A stretch of DNA of 8,363 nucleotides, taken from assembly GCA_031274115.1 (NCBI GenBank), contig JAISQP010000100.1, positions 1 through 8,363 of the forward strand, read 5' to 3'. Source of the DNA: Synergistaceae bacterium (GTDB lineage: Bacteria > Synergistota > Synergistia > Synergistales > Synergistaceae). This document shows, piece by piece, positions 1-4,885 of the stretch. The notes beneath the pieces were generated by a model. It made no database searches, was not told the DNA's origin, and saw nothing but the letters and a program-made list of their open reading frames with translations. Each line of letters starts with the position of its first letter. Within the stretch, counting starts at the first letter, position 1. Made by a program: the position numbers and the translations under genes.

Positions 1-16
1 CTGTTCGCTGTTATGC

Positions 17-35
17 TTTGCATGTAGTATGCAAA
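17..35. promoter_or_regulatory. Inverted repeat, candidate operator of the GntR regulator
   Basis: A perfect 7-bp inverted repeat, TTTGCAT-(GTAGT)-ATGCAAA, ends 29 bp before the preferred start of the GntR gene. A possible -10 hexamer (TATGCT, 12-17) abuts its left arm, so a bound dimer would sit at the transcription start. GntR/FadR dimers usually bind short palindromes and often regulate their own genes, so this is a natural autoregulatory operator. The symmetry is seen directly; the operator role is inferred. The matching -35 would lie outside the window. Confidence 0.45.
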
Positions 36-64
36 AAACATAGAAAATGGAGATCTGCGCATCG

Positions 65-748
65 ATGGACCGACAAATTTTCACCCCCGCAAACGCCCCA
101 AACCTCAGGGAGGTAGTCTACGAGAGGATAAGGGACGCGATAGTCTCGGGCCTTATACCGGCCGGTTCCAGGCTCTCCGAGATAGACCTCTCGAAGCAGT
201 TCGACGTGTCGAGGACGCCGGTGCGCGAAGCCATCCGGCAGCTCGCCGAGACCGGGCTCGTCTCCCTGACGTCGCGCAAGGGGGCGTATGTGCTGCTTCC
301 TACCTATAAGGACATGTGGGACCTCTTCGAGATTCGCACGGCGCTGGAGCTGATCGCGGTGAAGCATCTCTGCGTGAACCCGCCCGCGAAGACGCTTTCG
401 CGCATGAGAAAATCGTTCGAGGTTGTCTCAAACGACCTGGACGCCAAAAAATTCACTGAGATGGACGAGGAATTTCACTCGGAGCTTTCGAGGAACGCGC
501 GCAACAACTTTCTCGACTTCATGCTCGGAAAGGTTGGAGCCATCATCCAGATCTGCCGGCACTACGCGATAGGCCGAATACCCAAGGTCAGCTCCTCCAT
601 GGAACACATAGCGATAATAGACGCCATACTCGACGGCGACGGTCAGACCGCGATGGAAAAGATGAGGACGCACATGGAGAACACAAGAGACTGCCTTCTG
701 GAGTATATCTCCGATCATCCAGAGGTTTCCGCGTTTCCCGAGGAGTGA
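65..748 (+). CDS. GntR-family transcriptional regulator, FadR/FCD subfamily
   Basis: This is a DNA-binding, ligand-responsive transcription factor. Residues about 12-75 form a winged helix-turn-helix with the typical GntR core (RLSEIDLSKQF-DVSRTPVREAIRQL, then the wing around SRKGAYV). Residues about 85-220 form an all-helical FCD effector domain. The expected metal-site residues of FCD proteins are all present: D134 and H138 (in DEEFH), H181 (SMEHIAII) and H203 (MRTHMEN). It should therefore bind a metal-chelated ligand, in this family usually a small carboxylate or sugar acid; the ligand cannot be named. Start: ATG at 65 is preferred because GGAG lies at 49-52 (12 nt away, rather long). An in-frame ATG at 47, adding six residues, has no ribosome binding site. 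The length of 227 aa is normal. The gene converges on the J-domain gene with an 8-bp gap. Its targets are unknown; autoregulation is suggested by the upstream inverted repeat. Confidence 0.93.
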   Translation: MDRQIFTPANAPNLREVVYERIRDAIVSGLIPAGSRLSEIDLSKQFDVSRTPVREAIRQLAETGLVSLTSRKGAYVLLPTYKDMWDLFEIRTALELIAVKHLCVNPPAKTLSRMRKSFEVVSNDLDAKKFTEMDEEFHSELSRNARNNFLDFMLGKVGAIIQICRHYAIGRIPKVSSSMEHIAIIDAILDGDGQTAMEKMRTHMENTRDCLLEYISDHPEVSAFPEE

Positions 749-758
749 CGGCGTCACT
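744..758. terminator. Palindrome spanning the two convergent stop codons, possible weak bidirectional terminator
   Basis: AGTGACG-G-CGTCACT is a perfect 7-bp inverted repeat. It contains the GntR stop codon and most of the J-domain gene stop on the other strand. As RNA it could form a 6-bp stem with a GGC loop from either direction. There is no T-tract on either side, so it is not a canonical intrinsic terminator. It could still act as a weak or bidirectional 3'-end hairpin, or be chance. Confidence 0.25.
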
Positions 759-1560
759 ACTTATACACTTTCACCGATCCTTCCTCGACCCATCCGGCGC
801 CCTGACTGCTCTCCACGAAGTACCAGATGTCTCCGTTCTCGGAACGGCATTCCTTTGTGACGAAGACGATTGCGTCGTTCGCCATACTTGCGGCGGACGG
901 GGCGCCCGGCTCGGGCTCTTTTCTGCAGACGGCTTTCTGCGCTGTGATGACGCCGCCGTATCTTATGTCATACACCCGGATAAAACGGTCTTTATTTTTA
1001 GCGTTCGCAGGCGTTGTGGGCGCGGGTTGAGCTGAGGGGGAAGCGCTGAAAGGCGTCGTGATTCGCGCGGCCGCCTGTTGAATCTGTCCCTGCGTATTTT
1101 GCCGCAAATCGGGGAGCCCCAGTTTTCCTGTCTGGAAGTAATTTAACCCGATCGCCGCGCTTGCGCCTGCGAATATCAGGAAAAACATGGCTCGGAAAAA
1201 TTTCCCGAGGGTTGGGAACGAGCGCGATTTCTTTTTTTTCAGCTCGTTGAAATAAAGCTCCACAAGCTCTTTCGAATTTGTGGACACGCCAGGGTTGACC
1301 CTCGTCGGCGTCGGCGGGGGAGGGGTGTAAGATTTCATCCGTTCGTCGTACGCTCGCCGCTTTGCCGGGTTCCTCAGGCATTCGTAAGCCTCGTTCACGT
1401 CGCTCAGTATCGACTGCTGCAGTTCCGCGTTCTCCCCGGCGTTCCCGAAGTCGCTGGTTTTCACGACGCTCATGCTGTATCGATACGCTTTTTCTATGTC
1501 CTCCTGCGAAGCTGTTCTAATGATTCCAAGAATGAAGTAATAATCTTTGAAGGCGTTCAC
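757..1560 (-). CDS. Membrane-anchored J-domain-like protein with C-terminal SH3-like domain
   Basis: Three parts are visible in the 267-aa product. Residues 5-78 match a J-domain (KDYYFILG-IIRTASQEDIEKAYR helices I-II, then DVNEAYECLRNPAKRRAYDE helices III-IV). The HPD tripeptide that stimulates DnaK is absent: the loop after helix II reads SVVKTSDFG. A Pro-rich linker and a Lys-rich stretch (108-114) precede one hydrophobic segment (about 122-140), so the positive-inside rule puts the J-domain in the cytoplasm. After a Pro/Ala/Thr/Gln-rich spacer, residues about 192-267 resemble a bacterial SH3 domain (RVYDIRYGG..., IWYFVES, GAGWVEEGSVKVYK). Its two cysteines, C212 and C238, could form a disulfide outside the membrane. 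The GTG start at 1560 puts DYY at the usual distance from the N-terminus, with AGGAG about 13 nt upstream. TTG codons at 1593 and 1629 would extend it, but the 1629 one lies inside an inverted repeat. The gene follows rarA on the same strand. Its role is unknown; an envelope- or wall-sensing scaffold is a guess. Confidence 0.8.
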   Translation of the reverse strand: MNAFKDYYFILGIIRTASQEDIEKAYRYSMSVVKTSDFGNAGENAELQQSILSDVNEAYECLRNPAKRRAYDERMKSYTPPPPTPTRVNPGVSTNSKELVELYFNELKKKKSRSFPTLGKFFRAMFFLIFAGASAAIGLNYFQTGKLGLPDLRQNTQGQIQQAAARITTPFSASPSAQPAPTTPANAKNKDRFIRVYDIRYGGVITAQKAVCRKEPEPGAPSAASMANDAIVFVTKECRSENGDIWYFVESSQGAGWVEEGSVKVYK

Positions 1561-1601
1561 CTCTGGCCACCCTCTCCTTCGAACGTTTATCAAATCAGCA
1601 T

Positions 1602-1642
1602 TTCCAAATTGGAAGAGCCGCAATGCCAAGCATTGTGAATGC
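1602..1642. repeat. Cluster of overlapping inverted repeats between rarA and the J-domain gene
   Basis: TTCCAA-A-TTGGAA (1602-1614) is a perfect 13-bp palindrome. Next to it, CAATGC-CAA-GCATTG (1621-1635) and GCATT-GTG-AATGC (1630-1642) are perfect inverted repeats that share the central GCATT arm, so as hairpins they exclude each other. No T-tract follows on the minus strand, so this is not a standard rho-independent terminator. It may be an operator, a processing or attenuation structure in the leader of the J-domain gene, or a weak intra-operon terminator. Only the symmetry is certain. Confidence 0.4.
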
Positions 1643-1655
1643 GACTATTTTACCT

Positions 1656-2969
1656 CTATTCATCCTCAGAAAAGCGTTTCCAGAAACGTTTCAGTCTCTC
1701 AAATATTTTTGTCTCCGCTCCGAGCTTGCCGGGGCGATAGAACCTGGCCGGCTTCGGCAGGTAGCTCTGAGGAACCCAGTGTCTGGGGTCGTCGTGAGGA
1801 TAAATATAGCCCTCGCCGTCGTTTCTCAGGTGATAAGGCGTCTCCATTATGTCGCCCGACTCTACCGCCTTCTGGGCGGCGTTTATCGCGAGATAGGCCG
1901 AGTTGCTCTTCGGCGCGGCCGCGAGGTATATCACGGTCTCGCCTAAAATGAGCCTGGCCTCCGGGAGCCCGACTCTATCGCAGGCCGAGGCGCAGCTCTC
2001 GGCCAGGATGAGGGCTGTGGGGTCGGCGAGTCCCACGTCCTCAGCCGCGAGTATGCAGAGCCTCCGGCAGATGAAGCGTACGTCGTCGCCGGAGGCGAGC
2101 ATTCGGGCGAGCCAGTATAGGGAGGCGTCCGGGTCGGAGCCCCTTACGCTCTTTATGAGCGCCGAGATGATAGAGTAGTGATCATCGCCGGCCCTGTCAT
2201 AGCGAAGAGTCTGTCTGCCCGAGGCGGAGTCGGCGGTTTCTCTTGTAAGGACGTTTCCGCCGCCTATGGCGACGCTCGAGGCGGCGGTTTCGAGTCTCGT
2301 TAACGCCTGTCTCGCGTCGCCGCCCGTGAGGGAGGCTATGTGGAGCAGCACATCGTCGTCCGGCTCTACGCCGAGCTTTCCCAATCCGCGCTCCCCGTCG
2401 AGGAGGGCGCGGCGGAGAAGCTTTACTACTTCGTCGATTTCGAGAGGCTTCAGGGTGTAGACGATCATCCTGGACAGGAGAGTCTTGTTTATCTCGAACC
2501 ACGGGTTCTCGGACGTGGCGCCGACCAGGATGATATCGCCCCGCTCGACGGCGGGAAGGAGAACGTTCTGCTGTCCGCTGTTCAAATGATAGATCTCGTC
2601 CACGAAAGCGACGGTGTTTATGCCTGACGACGCCCTCAACTTTGCCGCGTCGTCGAGAAGCTCGCGAATCTGCGAGACCTTTGCGCTGGTCGCGTTTATC
2701 TCCGTGAGCCTGAGCTTTGTCCCGCTCGCCATGAGGCGGACGAGAGTGGTCTTGCCGACCCCGGGGTTTCCGTAGAGTATGCAGCTTGGCGGGCGTCCCG
2801 CTTCTATCAGCGTGCGCAACGGCTTGCCGGGGCCTATGATGTGCTCCTGTCCCGCGTACTCGTCGAGCGACCGCGGGCGCATACGCTCTGCCAGAGGCGC
2901 TTCGTAGAACCTGTCCGCGTCGCCGCCGCGCGGCTGAGATTCCTCGAAATCTCCGAAGAGGTCAGTCAT
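1656..2969 (-). CDS. rarA: Replication-associated recombination protein A (RarA/MgsA) AAA+ ATPase
   Basis: RarA is a clamp-loader-like AAA+ ATPase that acts as a tetramer at stalled or gapped replication forks, together with SSB, in the cytoplasm. The 437-aa product has the whole family layout. PLAERMRPRSLDEYAGQEH (25-43) is followed by Walker A GNPGVGKTT (67-75), Walker B VAFVDE (120-125), sensor 1 GATSEN (150-155), arginine finger LLSRM (R167) and sensor 2 GGDAR (R220). The C-terminal tetramerisation region carries DVRFICRRLCILAAEDVGLADP and the characteristic GYIYPHDDPRHWVPQSYLP. After Walker B the sequence reads DEIYHLNSGQQN, where E. coli-type proteins have DEVHRFNKSQQD. The ATG at 2969 is chosen because the protein then begins MTDLFGDFEE, as relatives do, and because it overlaps the HAD stop (ATGACTGA, 8 bp). 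That overlap implies translational coupling, as no good Shine-Dalgarno is seen. The open frame continues upstream to an ATG at 3032, but this lies well inside the HAD gene. Confidence 0.95.
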   Translation of the reverse strand: MTDLFGDFEESQPRGGDADRFYEAPLAERMRPRSLDEYAGQEHIIGPGKPLRTLIEAGRPPSCILYGNPGVGKTTLVRLMASGTKLRLTEINATSAKVSQIRELLDDAAKLRASSGINTVAFVDEIYHLNSGQQNVLLPAVERGDIILVGATSENPWFEINKTLLSRMIVYTLKPLEIDEVVKLLRRALLDGERGLGKLGVEPDDDVLLHIASLTGGDARQALTRLETAASSVAIGGGNVLTRETADSASGRQTLRYDRAGDDHYSIISALIKSVRGSDPDASLYWLARMLASGDDVRFICRRLCILAAEDVGLADPTALILAESCASACDRVGLPEARLILGETVIYLAAAPKSNSAYLAINAAQKAVESGDIMETPYHLRNDGEGYIYPHDDPRHWVPQSYLPKPARFYRPGKLGAETKIFERLKRFWKRFSEDE

Positions 2970-3957
2970 CGCGCGTTGCCAGGAAGAGAATGAAATCCTC
3001 CGCGCGGTCGGGGTCGGAGGGAAAATCGTCATAGCCGCCGGCTACGGCGGGAACGGCTCTCGCCAGCGGGAACCTCGTCCTGAGAAACGAGCGGACGGCG
3101 TCCAATAGAGAAGAACCCATGCAGGCCGGGTCGAATGACGGGTTTTTTCGCCAATCCTCCGGTGAAAATTGAACGTCAGGCACGGCAAAAGTTCCCACTC
3201 CGAACGGGGCGAAAGCGGCAAGCCAGCGGTCGGCGCGCGCGTTGGGGCCGGTTGGCGTAAGGGCCGTAATTTTGGCGGTCTTTGCCAGAAGATCCTTCCC
3301 GTATTTCCGCGCGGTCTTTTGATACTCCCACGGCGCTATCTCTACTTTGGAAATCAGCCCGTCCAGGAACTCATTCATCGAGCGGCAGGAGTACTCCAGC
3401 CACTCTTCCCAGCCTGTCTCTATGTTTTCGCGCACGAGAGCGCCTCTCATTCCGGCCCGTCGGGCGCCTATCATGTCGTATATAAAGTCTCCGATGAGAA
3501 GCGTCTGCGCCGGGTCCGCGCCCAGTTCGCGGCATGTTTCCGACAGGGCCCGGGGGTCTGGCTTGACGCAGTCGCCATCGTCCCGCGACCGCACGATTTC
3601 CGGGAGATCGATCGAGATGACCTCGGCCGCCTTGAGGATGGATTTTTTGCAGTTTCTGGATACGACAGCCCAGGGGATTTTATTTTCGCGGGTCCACTCT
3701 ATCACGTCAGTCACGCCGGGCACGGGGTCGGCGGATAGAGCCCCGCGCAGCTCTATCTCCTCCAGGTCCAGCATCAGGGCCTCGCGCAGAGACGGAGGTA
3801 GGCTCGCGGCGTCCTCGAGGAGCATTGCCCTTCTGCCTCCGTAATATTTTTCGCGCAGTCCGGAGAAGTCAAGGCGCGTCTCGGCTATGACGCCGTCCCA
3901 GTCGAAGATTATAGCCTCCGCCTGCGACGGGGACCAGAAAGGCGGTCTAAACGACAT
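2962..3957 (-). CDS. HAD-superfamily hydrolase (phosphoglycolate phosphatase-like) with unusual C-terminal extension
   Basis: This is a predicted cytoplasmic magnesium-dependent phosphatase of the haloacid dehalogenase fold. All four motifs are present in the 331-aa product. Motif I is FDWDGVIAE, with nucleophile D19 and acid/base D21; motif II is VVSRN (S100); motif III is the K132-P-D-P lysine; motif IV is IGDFIYD (D157, D161). Residues about 22-90 form a helical cap between motifs I and II, as in HAD subfamily I enzymes. The substrate cannot be told; small sugar phosphates or phosphoglycolate are typical. Oddly, some 125 residues (about 205-331) follow the phosphatase core and match no family I recognise. 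Start: ATG at 3957, preceded by an A-rich leader with a weak AAAGG. The frame is open up to 4107, but that stretch lies inside the proposed 6S RNA. The stop overlaps the rarA start by 8 bp, so the two are surely one operon. Confidence 0.88.
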   Translation of the reverse strand: MSFRPPFWSPSQAEAIIFDWDGVIAETRLDFSGLREKYYGGRRAMLLEDAASLPPSLREALMLDLEEIELRGALSADPVPGVTDVIEWTRENKIPWAVVSRNCKKSILKAAEVISIDLPEIVRSRDDGDCVKPDPRALSETCRELGADPAQTLLIGDFIYDMIGARRAGMRGALVRENIETGWEEWLEYSCRSMNEFLDGLISKVEIAPWEYQKTARKYGKDLLAKTAKITALTPTGPNARADRWLAAFAPFGVGTFAVPDVQFSPEDWRKNPSFDPACMGSSLLDAVRSFLRTRFPLARAVPAVAGGYDDFPSDPDRAEDFILFLATRDD

Positions 3958-3966
3958 AGCCGCGCC

Positions 3967-3981
3967 TTTTTTTGTTTTTTT
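3967..3981 (-). other. A7-C-A7 tract in the leader of the HAD gene
   Basis: On the coding (minus) strand, seven A, one C and seven A lie just upstream of the HAD start, followed by GGCGCGGCT and the ATG. Such an unstructured A-rich leader can favour ribosome or S1 binding, and the last As plus GG give the only Shine-Dalgarno-like element (AAAGG). It also keeps the stretch between the 6S-like RNA end and the start codon single-stranded. The composition is observed; the role is inferred. Confidence 0.35.
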
Positions 3982-3994
3982 GACGGAGGGAATG

Positions 3995-4171
3995 AAAATA
4001 AAACCCGCAATGCCGTGAACGGATTGTCTTGACCCGCTCCTTAACGGAATGGAGGTTCCCGGGCCTTGGCGTGGGCAGCATACGCCGCCGCTGCCGGTCC
4101 GGAGCAACCTCCGCGGGGTTAGAACGTTGGCTCAAGACACTTCCCGTTTCACGCACACCGCAGGTTTTAAT
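3995..4171 (-). ncRNA. ssrS: Candidate 6S RNA (RNA polymerase-binding regulatory RNA)
   Basis: 6S RNA folds like an open promoter, sequesters housekeeping RNA polymerase and templates short product RNAs. This minus-strand stretch of about 177 nt makes one long interrupted hairpin. The outer stem pairs AAAACCTGC (4168-4160) with GCGGGTTTT (4008-4000, one G-U). CGTGAAACGG (4153-4144) pairs with CCGTTCACG (4022-4014, one bulged A), and GTCTTGA (4138-4132) with TCAAGAC (4032-4026). A large central bubble follows (about 4128-4113 opposite 4050-4036), whose 3' side can form a small TCC...GGA hairpin. The upper arm pairs GGAGGTT (4112-4106) with AACCTCC (4057-4051) and continues through a GC-rich stem to an apical GTAT loop. 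The 3' end runs into TTTTATTTT. Length, closing stem, bubble and terminal arm all fit 6S RNA. A TATAAT box sits about 7 nt before the inferred 5' end. From memory, the B. subtilis 6S-1 gene lies near the rarA homologue yrvN; here rarA is two genes downstream. No primary-sequence match was tested. Confidence 0.72.
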
Positions 4172-4177
4172 TTCTTT

Positions 4178-4207
4178 ATTATACCCCATAGTTTTTTATT
4201 TGCGCAA
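4178..4207 (-). promoter_or_regulatory. Sigma70-type promoter for the 6S-like RNA
   Basis: On the minus strand TTGCGC (4207-4202) is followed by an 18-bp spacer and a perfect TATAAT (4183-4178). Transcription should start near 4171, just before the 5' arm of the long hairpin. The -35 overlaps the last codons of the upstream ATPase gene. The -35 matches consensus only in TTG. The same promoter could feed the HAD-rarA operon by read-through. Confidence 0.65.
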
Positions 4208-4744
4208 CTCCGACAGCGCCTCGGTAACCTGATCGCGTATCCAAAGACCGACCTCAGTTGTGCGGAGAAGCTCCCTGTCCTCGAGGACCCCGACGAGTTC
4301 CTCGGTCGTTATTGAGAACTCCTTTCCGTTGTAAACATGTTTGTACGTCCAGTCTATTTCCGGATGTCCCATGAACATCGTCATGACGGTCGCGGGCATA
4401 TCGCCGAGGGGCGGGCGGTCTATGTTGTCGTAGAGAAAGGACGCCTCGGTGCGGGCGCCCTCTCCCGGAGTCGAATCTATCCGAAAAGAGCCTCCGCATA
4501 ACTCCGCGGATTGCTTTAAAAAAGGCAGTCCCATCCCCACCCTTCGGGTGGTCCTGGTCGTCGTGAATGGATCGGTGACTTTTTCAAGGACTTCATGCGG
4601 CATGCCTCTGCCGTTGTCCTCTATCGTCATTGAAATGGCGTTGCCGCTCACGTCCTCCACTATCTCGACGGTCACTGCCGTGGCGTTCGCGGCCACGCTG
4701 TTCTCCGCTATGTCGAGGACGTGCTGCGAGAGATCTTCGAGCAT
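4196..4744 (-). CDS. Stand-alone histidine kinase-like ATPase (HATPase_c / GHKL) protein
   Basis: This 182-aa protein is a GHKL ATP-binding module without dimerisation, phospho-acceptor or sensor domains. The N box is QHVLDIAENSVAANA (7-21, key E14/N15), the G1 box EDNGRGMP (42-49, D43) and the G2 box RRVGMGLPFLKQSAE (67-81); GEGARTEASF (95-103) closes the ATP lid region. A C-terminal tail of about 75 residues (DNIDRPPLGDM, then IDWTYKHVYNGKEFSITTEEL) is typical of a family of small ATP-binding proteins. As I recall, these occur beside [FeFe]-hydrogenase or NADH-oxidising clusters in anaerobes such as Clostridia and Thermotogota. No hydrogenase gene is in this window. It may be an anti-sigma-like or partner-switching kinase; the target is unknown. 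The ATG at 4744 has an excellent GGAGG 7 nt upstream. The frame extends to 4993, but that part overlaps the divergent GH57 gene and is not credible. It is divergent from the GH57 gene and followed by the 6S-like RNA. Confidence 0.88.
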   Translation of the reverse strand: MLEDLSQHVLDIAENSVAANATAVTVEIVEDVSGNAISMTIEDNGRGMPHEVLEKVTDPFTTTRTTRRVGMGLPFLKQSAELCGGSFRIDSTPGEGARTEASFLYDNIDRPPLGDMPATVMTMFMGHPEIDWTYKHVYNGKEFSITTEELVGVLEDRELLRTTEVGLWIRDQVTEALSELRK

Positions 4745-4808
4745 TCCTCCGCCTCCCTCGTTTTCTGGCGAGTTTCCCTTACGAATCAATTTTATCACGG
4801 ATAAGCTC

Positions 4809-4837
4809 TTTATATTGAGAATTTTAGGAAGCGTCAA
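4809..4837 (-). promoter_or_regulatory. Sigma70-type promoter of the HATPase gene
   Basis: On the minus strand TTGACG (4837-4832), a 17-bp spacer and TATAAA (4814-4809) make a near-consensus promoter. Start near 4802 gives a leader of about 57 nt ending in the GGAGG ribosome site at 4756-4752. Its -35 occupies the place where the -35 of the opposite GH57 promoter would be, so the two may compete for polymerase. Confidence 0.65.
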
Positions 4838-4852
4838 ATCGCATTCTTGCGC

Positions 4853-4858
4853 TATAAT
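4853..4858 (+). promoter_or_regulatory. Perfect -10 box for the GH57 gene
   Basis: TATAAT lies 33 nt before the TTG start of the GH57 gene, predicting initiation near 4865 and a leader of only about 20 nt. No convincing -35 is seen at the right distance (about 4830-4835), where the opposing promoter has its own -35. The promoter may therefore need an activator or be weak. Confidence 0.55.
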
Positions 4859-4871
4859 GACGACATGTGAC

Positions 4872-4879
4872 GGAGGTGA
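4872..4879 (+). promoter_or_regulatory. Strong ribosome binding site that fixes a TTG start
   Basis: GGAGGTGA is a near-perfect Shine-Dalgarno sequence, 6 nt before TTG at 4886. Nearby ATG codons (for example at 4899) are out of frame, so the site decides in favour of the rare TTG start of the GH57 protein. Confidence 0.8.
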
Positions 4880-4885
4880 AAACAT

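Noticed and set aside
3995..4171. SRP RNA, tmRNA or riboswitch as alternatives for the structured RNA
   Set aside because: The conserved SRP tetraloop domain sequence is not seen, there is no tRNA-like end or tag-coding stretch, and no riboswitch core motif was recognised. The single long bubbled hairpin fits 6S RNA better.
3947..4315. Short open frames on both strands crossing the gap before the HAD gene, and the upstream extension of the HAD frame to 4107
   Set aside because: They overlap the 6S-like hairpin, lack ribosome sites, and their translations are not protein-like.
4865..4870. ATG directly followed by TGA just before the GH57 ribosome site, as a possible start-stop regulatory element
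   Set aside because: It falls at the predicted transcription start, has no ribosome site, and is easily a coincidence.
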